Part shown: piece by piece, positions 9,574 through 18,689 of the stretch
Position numbering within the stretch: the first letter of the stretch is position 1
How the letters are laid out: the number at the start of each line of letters is the position of its first letter
Source: Sporocytophaga sp.
GTDB taxonomy: Bacteria; Bacteroidota; Bacteroidia; Cytophagales; Cytophagaceae
DNA: 64,000 nt
Direction of reading: 5' to 3'
Assembly (NCBI GenBank): GCA_024707265.1
Contig: JANQAB010000009.1
Coordinates: 558,001 to 622,000, forward strand
Translations under genes and position numbers: made by a program
Notes under the pieces: model-generated
What the model saw: the letters and a program-made list of their open reading frames with translations, nothing else
Database searches by the model: none
What the model was told of the DNA's origin: nothing

Positions 9574-11174
9574 ATTCAACTCAAGAACTAAATATTCTTT
9601 TGGTAGATGACCGACCGGAAAATCTTTTCAGCCTCGAAAAGGTGCTGGAAAATGAACGTCTTAATCTTAAATTTTTTAAGGCTGATTCCGGAACGGATGC
9701 ACTGAAGATTGCCCTCAAGGAGGAGCTTGCTCTCATTATGCTTGATGTGCAAATGCCTGGCATGGATGGCTATGAGGTAGCTAAAATTCTTAAAGAAAGC
9801 AGCAAAACCAGAAATATTCCGGTCATTTTTGTCACTGCTATCAACTATGATACTTCCTATGTGGTCAAGGGTTATGAGTTTGGGGCAGTAGACTATCTCT
9901 TCAAACCTCTGGACCCACAGATTACCAGAGCTAAGGTGGTTTCATTTCTTCAGCTTTATAGTCAGCAAAAAGAACTTGAATATAAAAATGATGAACTGGA
10001 GCATCTGGGCTTGCTGGTTAATCTGACTACAGATCTGATGTATATCTATGAACCTCAGAAAGAGACTTTCATCCATATTAATCCAGCTGTTCAGAAATTT
10101 ACAGGAAGAAGCCTTGAAGACCTAAACTCTGGTAAATATGAAAGTACTATCATTGATCCGGTGCTTTTGAATATTTTTAAAAATCCAACAGGACCAAATC
10201 AGGTTATTCAGAATTATGAACAGCAACATGTTAATGAAAATAACGGAAATTGCTGGATAAGCTGGTCCTTTATACTCAACAAAGGCAAGTGGTACGCGGT
10301 AGGTAGAAATATAACTGCTAGAAAAGAGTCTGAAGATAAACTTGCCTTAGCCAATGCCGAGCTGGAAAAGAAAGTAGAGGAAAGAACCGCAGAAATTTCA
10401 AAAACGAATAAAGAGCTTAAGTATGAAGTTGATCGCAGAGCTTATGCTGAAGAGCATCTGAGGATTTATAACGATATGCTGGTAGAAAAGAATAAAGAGC
10501 TTGACAACTTTGTCTACACTGCTTCACATGATCTTAAACTGCCTATTGCAAATCTGGAGGGATTGATAAAGACATTAAAGGAAGAAATTGCAGAGGGTTC
10601 TGATCAGGTAGAGACTGTTTTGGACATGCTTGCGCATTCTGTAACTCAGCTAAAAGAAACTGTTCAGGATCTTCTAAAAGTAATTCAGGTGCAAAAAGAA
10701 AGGATGGAAGAGCCTGATAATTTTGATTGTAAGGAGGTCATAGAAGAAATTAAATTCAGCATTAAAGAACTTATAGAAGAGGCAGCAGCCAATATTATTA
10801 CGGACATTCAGAAGTGTGATGAATTAAAACTGACTAAGTCAGACTTTAGAAGTATTATCTATAATCTGATGTCAAATGCAATAAAGTATCGCTCTCCTAA
10901 AAGGATTCCTGAAGTGTTGGTAAAGATGTATGAAACAGATGAACACTTTGTGATAAAAGTTTCGGACAATGGTCTTGGAATACCGGAAGATCAGCAGCAA
11001 AAGCTGTTTTCAATTTTTAAAAGGGTTTATAGCCACGTAGAAGGTAGTGGCATAGGTTTATTCATAGTAAAAAAGGCAGTGGAAAGATATAACGGCTACA
11101 TAACTGTTGAAAGCGCAATTGACAAAGGCACCGAGTTTAAGATCTTTTTTAATAAACCAAAGTCTGTCCAGTAA
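9564..11174 (+). CDS. response regulator-PAS-histidine kinase
   Basis: 536 residues, cytoplasmic. An N-terminal receiver carries Asp61 (IMLDVQMPGMDGYE). A PAS-like domain follows (about 150-255), then a coiled coil, a HisKA-type helix pair with His322 (YTASHDLKLPI) and a HATPase domain ending GSGIGLFIVKKA. It overlaps the CheB gene by 10 bases and closes the four-gene cassette. The N-terminal receiver suggests it is driven by phosphotransfer from the upstream hybrid kinase, which would make a two-kinase relay; that link is inference. Confidence 0.85.
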   Translation: MAINSTQELNILLVDDRPENLFSLEKVLENERLNLKFFKADSGTDALKIALKEELALIMLDVQMPGMDGYEVAKILKESSKTRNIPVIFVTAINYDTSYVVKGYEFGAVDYLFKPLDPQITRAKVVSFLQLYSQQKELEYKNDELEHLGLLVNLTTDLMYIYEPQKETFIHINPAVQKFTGRSLEDLNSGKYESTIIDPVLLNIFKNPTGPNQVIQNYEQQHVNENNGNCWISWSFILNKGKWYAVGRNITARKESEDKLALANAELEKKVEERTAEISKTNKELKYEVDRRAYAEEHLRIYNDMLVEKNKELDNFVYTASHDLKLPIANLEGLIKTLKEEIAEGSDQVETVLDMLAHSVTQLKETVQDLLKVIQVQKERMEEPDNFDCKEVIEEIKFSIKELIEEAAANIITDIQKCDELKLTKSDFRSIIYNLMSNAIKYRSPKRIPEVLVKMYETDEHFVIKVSDNGLGIPEDQQQKLFSIFKRVYSHVEGSGIGLFIVKKAVERYNGYITVESAIDKGTEFKIFFNKPKSVQ

Positions 11175-11347
11175 AAGGAGACTTATATTTTTTTAAAATA
11201 AAAAATTTTAGTCTGACAAAATACATTATTTAACTATTCTGTAAAGGAGAACTAATAAGGATTTACTATTTCTGGTAATCACTGCTTTGTGCTGTCAAAA
11301 CAATCGTTTGAGCTGGGCTGTTAATTTTTTATCCAACAGCACTAGCT

Positions 11348-14300
11348 ATGATAATTTCTTACCGGTTATCGATCATGACTTTGGTCATGGTATTTATTCA
11401 ATTCGTTTTTGTTGATGCGTTTTCCCAGACTGAAAATAAATATTGCATAGTTTATAAGTCCGGTCAATATTGTCCTGAAGAGGGGGCTAACCTTTCTGAA
11501 AAAATAAAAACTTTAAGAAGCAATCATCAGGAATATATACTTATACAGTTCTTTGAGTTACCAGATGAATCAACACAGGCCCAATTAAAAAATGCAGGAA
11601 CTACTCTCCTGAAGTATGTTCCGAGTTTTGCCTATTGGGCTTCATTCAAAAGGGCTCTTACAGATGAAGAAATAAAAAAGTTTAAAATAAGAAGCGTTGA
11701 AAAAATTCTACCAGAACATAAAATTGACAATAAGCTGAATGAGCAAACGACGAAAGAGAAGAGGACATTTACTGAAGTTGAAATTTCCTATTTTCAGAAT
11801 GCCGATACAGTGCGTCTTAAGCAATCTTTGGCAAACCTTGGAGCTGAAATGATAAAATCATCTCCATTGCAAAATAGTCTTATAGTAAGAATTTCAGGTG
11901 GAAGGATCCAGGCATTGGCTTCTGTTCCTCAGATTTCTTATATCATGCCTGCTCCTCCTAAGCCTGAGCATAGCAACTTTATTTCTGTAAATCAGCATAG
12001 GAACAATGTTCTGCAATCGGATATTGCCGGTCAAAGAGGCTTATCAGGAAATGGACTTACTGTTGGAATTGATGATGAAGGTTCAATAGGTATCCATCAG
12101 GATCTTAAACCTGTGAGAGTTACCAATCTTTCTCCTCCGGCTGTTAATAATCATGCTACCCACGTAGCTGGAACTACCGGAGGTTCTGGAAATATAGATC
12201 CGAGAGCAAAAGGAGCTGCTTTTAATGCCAACCTTGTTGCGCAAAGTTTCCCTGAGCTGATCAACAATGGCCCTTCATATTACAACACATACGGAATGAC
12301 CATTACAAACAATTCGTACGGTTACCTTTCTTATTGGGGTGTCTACGATAACTCAAGTAATTACACAGATAAGACTCAGGACAATGTTGCAAGTCCGGGC
12401 TTATTACATGTCGTGGCAACTCATAATGGAGGTGCTGCAGGATTTTATACTGTAAGTTCAGGTTGGGCCACTGCAAAGAATGTCTTATCAGTTGGTTCTG
12501 TGAATGAGCATGATGTAGTATCCGGTTTCTCAGGGAAGGGCCCTGTTAATGATGGCAGGCTTAAGCCGGAAATAGTCGGACTTGGGGAAACAGTATATTC
12601 AACCATACCAGGGAACGGCTATGTTTATATGTCCGGTACAAGTATGGCTTGTCCGGGTGTCACTGGCAGTGTTACCCTGTTATATGAAAGATACCGTCAG
12701 TTGAAGGGCAACATTCCAAATGCTGACATTATCAAAGCCCTGGTCTGTAATACCGCTGATGATCTTGGCAATGCGGGGCCGGATTATTCTTATGGATTTG
12801 GTAGAATTAATTCAAAGAGGGCTACCGAAGCTCTGGAAGCAAATTTATATTTCGAAAACACAATAAGTCAGGGGCAGAATCTGTCACATACGGTTAATGT
12901 CCCAAGTGGTACGGCTCAGCTTAGGGTTTTGCTGTATTGGAAAGATAAAGAAGGTGCGGAATTCAGCTCTGTAAATCTCGTAAATAATCTTGATCTTCAG
13001 ATTACAAAGTCTCCTAACACCTATTTACCATGGGTATTATCTCCTTCTAATCCGGGAAATGTCGCGGTGCGAGGAGTAGATAATCTTAACAATATTGAAC
13101 AAATAACTGTCGATAATCCTGATGCTGGCAATTATACTGTTAACATTAAAGGAATGGCAATACCTTTCGGACCACAAAGGTACGTGGTTGCCTATGAATT
13201 TGTAAGACCATTTATTTCGTTGACATATCCTTATGGAAACGAAACGCTTTATCCGAATGAGTTTACTCAGATTCGCTGGGATGCTTTTGGCACAGGGAAT
13301 TACACTGTTGAATATTCTGCCAACAATGGAATGTCCTGGGTAAACATCGCATCAAATGTGCCGTCTTCACAACATTATCAGGATTGGATTGCACCTTCTG
13401 GTCCTGCAGCATTGCGGGTTCGGGTGAGAAGTGGCTCATATTCCAGCCAGAGTATAACAAACTTTTCTGTAATGGGTGTTCCTTCAAATCTCAGAGCGTC
13501 TAACCCATCTACAGGAGCAATAAGGTTTGATTGGGATGCAGTGCCTGGCGCAAGTTCTTATGATGTTTATTTGTTGGAACCTCAGGACAAGGTTATTGAA
13601 TATGAGGCTACAACAACTTCAACATCTTACCTGTTTCAGAACAGACCGCTGGGTACTGATAATGAGGTATGGATGAGTGTAAGGGCCAAGACCGCTTCAG
13701 GAATCATCAGTGAAAGAGCGTATGCAATTAACAAATCAGCGATTGAAGTACAGGGCTTGTGTAATGCTTCAGGCACAATCACGCGCGAGGTTTGGACATC
13801 TGTTGGAGGAAGCCTAGTTTCAAATATTCCTATAAACACTTCTCCTAACCAGACAAGCACTTTAACAATTTTCGAAGCTCCCACAAATTTTGGTGTTAAC
13901 TATGGGCAAAGAATTCGTGGTACCATCTGTGCTCCTTTATCCGGGAATTATATCTTCTGGATCTCAAGCAATGATAACAGTGAGCTTTGGTTAAGCACGG
14001 ATAATACAGCTGCCAATAAGGTGAGAATTGCAAGTGTTACGGGATATACTGGTGTGAGGGAATGGACTAAATATCCCTCTCAAAGGTCTGTATCTATTCC
14101 GCTTGTAGGAGGGCGAACCTATTACATTGAAGCACTCCATAAACAGGGGGCTAATACAGATAACCTGGCTGTAGGTTGGCAATTACCTGATGGTACGCTT
14201 GAGAGACCGATTCCGGGAAGCCGTCTTTCTCCTTTGGGAACACCTCAGGAGCCACCGGTACAGCATGGTTTACTTGGGACCTATTTTAAGGATGTGAATT

Positions 14301-15109
14301 TTAATGAGGTAGGATATACAAGAATAGATTCTGTTGTCAATTTTAACTTTGGCACAAACAACCCTGCTCCTAATATTGGTACAGATAAATTCTCTATCAG
14401 GTGGAGCGGACAGGTAGAGCCGGTTTACTCTGAGCAATACAGGTTTTATACTACCTCTAACGATGGAGTACGACTGCAGGTGAATGGTGTTCAGATCATT
14501 AATAATTTTACGGACCATCCGCCAACAGAAAATAGTGGAGTCATCAACCTTGTTGCTGGTCAGAAGTACGACATCGTGCTGGAATACTATGAGAATGTTG
14601 GTACTGCGGTAATATCGCTTTCATGGTCCAGTCCAAGTCAGACCAAACAGATTATACCATTTGCAAGATTGACTCCAGGAGATACAGATAGCAAAATTGC
14701 CTCTTTTAATTTGCCTTTAAATGCTAGAAATATTGTAGTATATCCTAACCCGGCTGATTACAAATTGAATATATGGGCCCCGGGTTCAGAAGCAGGAGAG
14801 GTTCAGCTGGAAATTCTTGATATGAATGGGGCACAATTGCTAAGCCAGGAGTTTTTGGTAAATGATACCGATTATCCCATAGAGCTGGATATCTCAACTA
14901 TTCCAAGTGGCTTTTACATGTTTGTTATTAAAACAAACAGCTTCAAAAGAAGTCCGGAAATTCAGTGTGGTGAAGTAAAATTAGATGCAGATATAATATG
15001 GGCAGCCAGTCAGAATAATTTTTACTGGTTGCCTTTATTCTGCTTTGAAAATTTTGTTTCAAAATTTTCAAAGCGACTGACTTATTATTACGATGGCGGA
15101 CAGTTTTAG
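11348..15109 (+). CDS. secreted S8 subtilisin-like protease with FN3, two PA14-like domains and T9SS sorting domain
   Basis: A signal peptide (to about residue 25) is followed by a propeptide-like region and a subtilase domain with Asp242 (GIDDEG), His272 (HATHVAG) and Ser432 (SGTSMACP). Then come a jelly-roll region, an FN3 (about 711-800), two PA14/GLEYA-like lectin-type domains (about 800-960 and 973-1110), and a T9SS C-terminal domain from about 1128 (VVYPNPADYKLNIW). The last 40-odd residues do not look like protein of this family. Dropping one base near 14945-14952 gives an ending FKRVRKFSVVK with a stop at 14976-14978, the normal end of a sorting domain. The gene probably ends there and the current tail is a frameshift product. 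Confidence 0.85.
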   Translation: MIISYRLSIMTLVMVFIQFVFVDAFSQTENKYCIVYKSGQYCPEEGANLSEKIKTLRSNHQEYILIQFFELPDESTQAQLKNAGTTLLKYVPSFAYWASFKRALTDEEIKKFKIRSVEKILPEHKIDNKLNEQTTKEKRTFTEVEISYFQNADTVRLKQSLANLGAEMIKSSPLQNSLIVRISGGRIQALASVPQISYIMPAPPKPEHSNFISVNQHRNNVLQSDIAGQRGLSGNGLTVGIDDEGSIGIHQDLKPVRVTNLSPPAVNNHATHVAGTTGGSGNIDPRAKGAAFNANLVAQSFPELINNGPSYYNTYGMTITNNSYGYLSYWGVYDNSSNYTDKTQDNVASPGLLHVVATHNGGAAGFYTVSSGWATAKNVLSVGSVNEHDVVSGFSGKGPVNDGRLKPEIVGLGETVYSTIPGNGYVYMSGTSMACPGVTGSVTLLYERYRQLKGNIPNADIIKALVCNTADDLGNAGPDYSYGFGRINSKRATEALEANLYFENTISQGQNLSHTVNVPSGTAQLRVLLYWKDKEGAEFSSVNLVNNLDLQITKSPNTYLPWVLSPSNPGNVAVRGVDNLNNIEQITVDNPDAGNYTVNIKGMAIPFGPQRYVVAYEFVRPFISLTYPYGNETLYPNEFTQIRWDAFGTGNYTVEYSANNGMSWVNIASNVPSSQHYQDWIAPSGPAALRVRVRSGSYSSQSITNFSVMGVPSNLRASNPSTGAIRFDWDAVPGASSYDVYLLEPQDKVIEYEATTTSTSYLFQNRPLGTDNEVWMSVRAKTASGIISERAYAINKSAIEVQGLCNASGTITREVWTSVGGSLVSNIPINTSPNQTSTLTIFEAPTNFGVNYGQRIRGTICAPLSGNYIFWISSNDNSELWLSTDNTAANKVRIASVTGYTGVREWTKYPSQRSVSIPLVGGRTYYIEALHKQGANTDNLAVGWQLPDGTLERPIPGSRLSPLGTPQEPPVQHGLLGTYFKDVNFNEVGYTRIDSVVNFNFGTNNPAPNIGTDKFSIRWSGQVEPVYSEQYRFYTTSNDGVRLQVNGVQIINNFTDHPPTENSGVINLVAGQKYDIVLEYYENVGTAVISLSWSSPSQTKQIIPFARLTPGDTDSKIASFNLPLNARNIVVYPNPADYKLNIWAPGSEAGEVQLEILDMNGAQLLSQEFLVNDTDYPIELDISTIPSGFYMFVIKTNSFKRSPEIQCGEVKLDADIIWAASQNNFYWLPLFCFENFVSKFSKRLTYYYDGGQF

Positions 15110-15411
15110 GGAGCATTCTCATTTCATTTTGTTTAAGGCTTAGCTGAAAGGGAACTAAAGAGGATATCTGCGGATACTCATTCAATCTGGAAATTCCATA
15201 CTGAACCTTTTATTCATACTATCATTCCCATTCATTCCTATAATTTTTATTCGCTTATTAAAATCCTTTTCTAGTCCTCAGGTCTCGACTGACAAATTGT
15301 TTTCTGAGGCATCAATTGCTGCAAAAGCATTTCAAACATCGAACTACAATCCATTGACTTTTGTATAATTTATAAGGGAAGTAGAATCTTGTAAAATATT
15401 ATTCACTGGTT
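15110..15411. other. intergenic stretch, nothing recognised
   Basis: About 300 bases between the protease and the Rnk/GreA-like gene. No coding frame with a credible start, no strong hairpin and no repeat was seen. If the protease ends at 14978 as inferred, the gap is about 430 bases. Confidence 0.4.
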
Positions 15412-15822
15412 ATGGGAAATTTGGTGATGAACAGACTTGATTATGCGCGTATTAAGAAAAGCATAATCGATTTAAAGCAATCCAGAGCAATTAGTCCTGA
15501 AGAGCTTGAAAAACTTAATGGAGAATTAAATGCAGCTAAGATTGTCGATCCGGATAAGGTACCGATAGATGTGGTTACCATGAATTCTATTGTGCGTATA
15601 CAATTCCGCAATTCCGGTAAAGTGCTTCAGTTTAAAATAGTTTATCCGGACGAGGCAAATCTGAAGGAAAACAAAATTTCAATCTTCTCACCTGTTGCTA
15701 CTGCTCTGCTTGGTTATAGAGCTGGTGATGAAGTTGAATGGATTGTTCCGGGCGGTGTTACAAAAATTTTAATAGAGGAAATAGTTTACCAGCCGGAGGC
15801 GGCAGGGCATTTTAATCTTTGA
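15412..15822 (+). CDS. Rnk/GreA-GreB family protein
   Basis: A 136-residue protein with a C-terminal GreA/GreB-type FKBP-like fold (about 55-125): VTMNSIVRIQF, FKIVYPDEAN, ISIFSPVATALLGYRAGDEVEW and a closing VYQPEAAG. The short helical N-terminus lacks the long coiled coil of GreA, so it resembles Rnk, which binds RNA polymerase, rather than a cleavage factor. An in-frame ATG at 15427 is a second start option. Its stop codon overlaps a TGATCA shared with the stop of the convergent gene. Confidence 0.75.
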   Translation: MGNLVMNRLDYARIKKSIIDLKQSRAISPEELEKLNGELNAAKIVDPDKVPIDVVTMNSIVRIQFRNSGKVLQFKIVYPDEANLKENKISIFSPVATALLGYRAGDEVEWIVPGGVTKILIEEIVYQPEAAGHFNL

Positions 15823-16443
15823 TCAGGAGATTATGATCTTTTGTATCTGGAGGTATTTGGTAAATTCCGCAATCATGGTGGAGACCTGCTGGTCCTTGCG
15901 CTCCATTTCCTTTGCCTCAAGATCGGATTGTTCAATGACGGGCTTTAATGTAGATAGACTCTCGTCCAGTTGTTTAATCATTTCCAGAGAATGCATTTTT
16001 TCCTCTTCTTCTACTTGATTATTCATTATTTTAAGCATGAAATCCGCTTTTAGCTGATCTATGAAAGCGAGCATATCCCAGGGGTTGTTAGGTCGGTTCC
16101 AGACAAAAGATATGTTGCACCTCCTGCATTTGTATTTATTAAATTTCCATCCCTTTTCATTTACATCCAAAGCCATGTACTTAAGGTACTCATTGCTGGC
16201 GCAATGTGGGCAGGACGCATTGTCCTTGACAATGTTTTTCAGAATCTCTCTTTTATCAAGCACATTTTTCCTGGTTTCTGCATGATCGTAAATTATACCA
16301 GACAAGCGTTCACAAGCTTCTACAACACTTTTAAACTCATCCGACAGAGTCCCTTCTGCAATCATAAGCTCCGCTTTTTTTCTGAAATGGTTGGTGAGCT
16401 TTATCAGTTCTCTTTCTTGGTCGTTTAGTTGATTCATCAGCAT
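15823..16443 (-). CDS. hypothetical protein with central zinc ribbon
   Basis: 206 residues, not assigned to a named family. Two helical, charged ends enclose a four-cysteine zinc-ribbon: CPHC near residue 98 and CRRC about 30 residues later (KYKCRRCNISFVW). Ribbons of this form occur in transposase-like and nucleic-acid-binding proteins, so DNA or RNA binding is plausible but not shown. It converges on the Rnk/GreA-like gene with the two stops sharing TGATCA and no spacer. Confidence 0.6.
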   Translation of the reverse strand: MLMNQLNDQERELIKLTNHFRKKAELMIAEGTLSDEFKSVVEACERLSGIIYDHAETRKNVLDKREILKNIVKDNASCPHCASNEYLKYMALDVNEKGWKFNKYKCRRCNISFVWNRPNNPWDMLAFIDQLKADFMLKIMNNQVEEEEKMHSLEMIKQLDESLSTLKPVIEQSDLEAKEMERKDQQVSTMIAEFTKYLQIQKIIIS

Positions 16444-16528
16444 GATGTATTTGGATGTGTGCGGATTAAAGATGGGGTATTAATTGCTAATATCAAAAGG
16501 CGGGCATGAATCTTGGCTTTTGCTAAAC

Positions 16529-16557
16529 AAAAAAAGAAGGCGAATGGCCTTCTTTTA
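16529..16557 (-). terminator. intrinsic terminator of the 16578-17216 lipoprotein
   Basis: On the minus strand AAAAGAAGG and CCTTCTTTT pair around a short loop and are followed by a T run, 20-odd bases after the lipoprotein stop. Confidence 0.75.
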
Positions 16558-16577
16558 TAAAATAAAATTAGGATTGT

Positions 16578-17216
16578 TTAATCAACCATGTAGGGGCCAT
16601 TATTGGCATACTCCTCTTCCAGCAATGTAACATTTACGGAACCAATCACTTTTGCAGGACTATAGGTAGAGTTTTCATATGAAGCTATATTCATTTCATA
16701 ATCAAACTTTAGTCTACCAGTAGATTTATTAAAGGAATAATTACTTATAGAAAGAGTAGAGCTAGAGCTGCCAAAGTATATATCCGTTCTATAGTACCTG
16801 TTGTCATAAGTCATAAATTTCAGGTATTTTCCATTGCCCAATGCCTTGTTGTAAGAAAAGTTGATAGTAAGGTCCGTCTCTTCTGGCATTTCTTCAAGAG
16901 TGGTAATATAATTTGAAAAAAGTTCAAAGTAGTCACGTGATTCTTTTGCACTACGTCTTACGAGGCTTATTCCTTTACTTTCAGAATTCAGAGCATAAGA
17001 TGCATCCTCCTGGGATTCAAAATATTCATAGGTGAAATTTCCTAGAAGTGTATCTGCAGTTCCTGCAGAATTAAGTTTGTAAATTTTGCCCGAAATACTA
17101 CCCTCTTTTCTTAGGGCATCTTGCCCGGCAGGACCAGGAACATCTTTTTTACTACAGGCTGAACTAATGATTAAAAGTGTTGCAAAAACGACTGAAAGGA
17201 AATTAATTTTTTTCAT
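16578..17216 (-). CDS. hypothetical SPII lipoprotein with collagen-like GPAGQD motif
   Basis: From the ATG at 17216 the protein begins MKKINFLSVVFATLL and has the lipobox ISSAC. An upstream ATG at 17225 is less likely. Just after the lipid cysteine comes KKDVPGPAGQDALRKEG, a single collagen-like patch seen in many Bacteroidota surface lipoproteins. The rest (SGKIYKL, then alternating strands with many Tyr and Ser) suggests a beta-sandwich ending EYANNGPYMVD. Function is not known. Confidence 0.7.
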   Translation of the reverse strand: MKKINFLSVVFATLLIISSACSKKDVPGPAGQDALRKEGSISGKIYKLNSAGTADTLLGNFTYEYFESQEDASYALNSESKGISLVRRSAKESRDYFELFSNYITTLEEMPEETDLTINFSYNKALGNGKYLKFMTYDNRYYRTDIYFGSSSSTLSISNYSFNKSTGRLKFDYEMNIASYENSTYSPAKVIGSVNVTLLEEEYANNGPYMVD

Positions 17217-17658
17217 TGTATACATTATTTAAAAACCATGGAGTGTACCTGATTTTGAGGAAGAAGGTTACATTTATTATTTGCCAACCTTGGTTTATTC
17301 GATGAATCTGGGCATTAGGGATGGAAAATGTATTGGATATATGTTTTTTTACAAAGTCCTATAGTACTTTGTTCTTTATCTTTTGGCAGCAGAGGAATGT
17401 TAATCAAGAAGCTTGAAAACAGACAGATATTATGAGATGACTTTTATCATTTCCGGTTTTGGGAATTTTGTTCATCAAACAGATTTTTTGCGAATTATAA
17501 ATGTTCTCTGGAAAAATCAAGTAATGAAGCTGGAATGGAGATTTTATTCAGGAAATCTCAATTCATAATTTATTCAGATTAATACTTAAATATCCTTTTG
17601 GCTTCATTAATTTTAAACCGGGAAAATATCCAATCCTTTAAAAATTAAAACCTTGAAT
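17217..17658. other. divergent intergenic region, no gene seen
   Basis: Separates a leftward lipoprotein from a rightward one, so it must hold both promoters. A 7-base inverted repeat, ACAAAGT/ACTTTGT with an 8-base spacer, lies near 17350-17375. Nothing else could be supported. Confidence 0.35.
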
Positions 17659-18249
17659 ATGAACAAAAGCGTTATCGTTTGCGCTCTTCTTTCTGTTATT
17701 ACATTATCCTGCCAGAATTCTGTAAAGGAAGCAAAGCTGGAAAAACCTGCGGGAGATTCTGTTATTGTTAAAACTCCCTGGAAGAAGCCCTCCGGTACTC
17801 CGGATCTTCCTCTTAGCGATTCGATGATTACTAGTGCAGGTATAGGCAAGGTTATTCTGGGGCAAAAGCTGGACAGTGTTCAGGCACTTTATTCGCTGGC
17901 AGAAAATTATTTGCTTTGGGACCAATCACCTGCCCTGAAGATCTCCCTTACAGACAAACATTGGATCATTGCGGAAACCTCCGGAAGTGTAGGGGTTATT
18001 AATCTTATAAGAACGAATAGTCCGGATGTTAAATCAAAAAGTGGATACCATGTGGGACAGTCTTTTTCTGAGATTTCAGATTCTCTAATCATTTTGCCTG
18101 AAAATAAGTTAATCTATTTTGCAAGGGAAGGTGTTGCAGCAAGGCCCGGGGAAAAGGATCTGAAAAGAATTTTCGGAAAATCTTTCAGCCGTAATGCCTT
18201 AATGCAGTCCTCAATTGCCGAGTTGGTAATTACTTGCGAAGATTGCTAA
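17659..18249 (+). CDS. hypothetical SPII lipoprotein
   Basis: Starts at the ATG at 17659 (a TTG six bases earlier is in frame but less likely). MNKSVIVCALLSVITLSC gives a short lipoprotein signal. The mature part contains IGKVILGQKLDSVQALY, a pattern seen in small periplasmic proteins with repeated VxxGxs motifs, and ends with ITCEDC, two nearby cysteines that may bind metal or pair. No family was recognised. The DUF1761 gene follows after 10 bases, so the two are probably one transcript. Confidence 0.65.
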   Translation: MNKSVIVCALLSVITLSCQNSVKEAKLEKPAGDSVIVKTPWKKPSGTPDLPLSDSMITSAGIGKVILGQKLDSVQALYSLAENYLLWDQSPALKISLTDKHWIIAETSGSVGVINLIRTNSPDVKSKSGYHVGQSFSEISDSLIILPENKLIYFAREGVAARPGEKDLKRIFGKSFSRNALMQSSIAELVITCEDC

Positions 18250-18259
18250 AGCAGACAAA

Positions 18260-18670
18260 ATGGAAACAGCTTTTTCTCAAATGAATTATTGGGCGATTAT
18301 CACAGCCGCCGCAATGTATTTTATCCTTGGTGCAGTCTGGTATTCTCCGGGGCTTTTTGAAGCTGCCTGGTTCAGGAATGTCAGGATACCCAAAGAAAGT
18401 GAGAAAAAATATACGCGTATGACAGCAGGAACATTTGTATTACTATTGTTTGCTGCAATTTTTCTGGACTATATTGTTGAGTTAAGTGCGACCAACACTC
18501 CGGGGAAAGGCGTTTTTCTTGGTCTCATAACAGGTGCAGGTTTGGTAGGAACGGCCATGAGCACTACCTATCTTTATGAAGGAAAACCAAGACAGTTATT
18601 TTTAATAGATATAGGGTATCACTTGGCCGGCTTTACTCTGATGGGTCTTATATTAGGAGGCTGGCATTAA
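18260..18670 (+). CDS. DUF1761 family membrane protein
   Basis: 136 residues with four membrane helices and the DUF1761 hallmarks: AVWYSPGLF near the first helix, YHLAGFTLMGLILGGWH at the end. A second copy of the family lies on the other strand at 26211-26600. Function is unknown. It is 10 bases downstream of a lipoprotein gene and 19 bases before an ABC transporter ATPase gene, so it may share their transcript. Confidence 0.8.
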   Translation: METAFSQMNYWAIITAAAMYFILGAVWYSPGLFEAAWFRNVRIPKESEKKYTRMTAGTFVLLLFAAIFLDYIVELSATNTPGKGVFLGLITGAGLVGTAMSTTYLYEGKPRQLFLIDIGYHLAGFTLMGLILGGWH

Positions 18671-18689
18671 TTTCTACTAAGTTTTTCTA

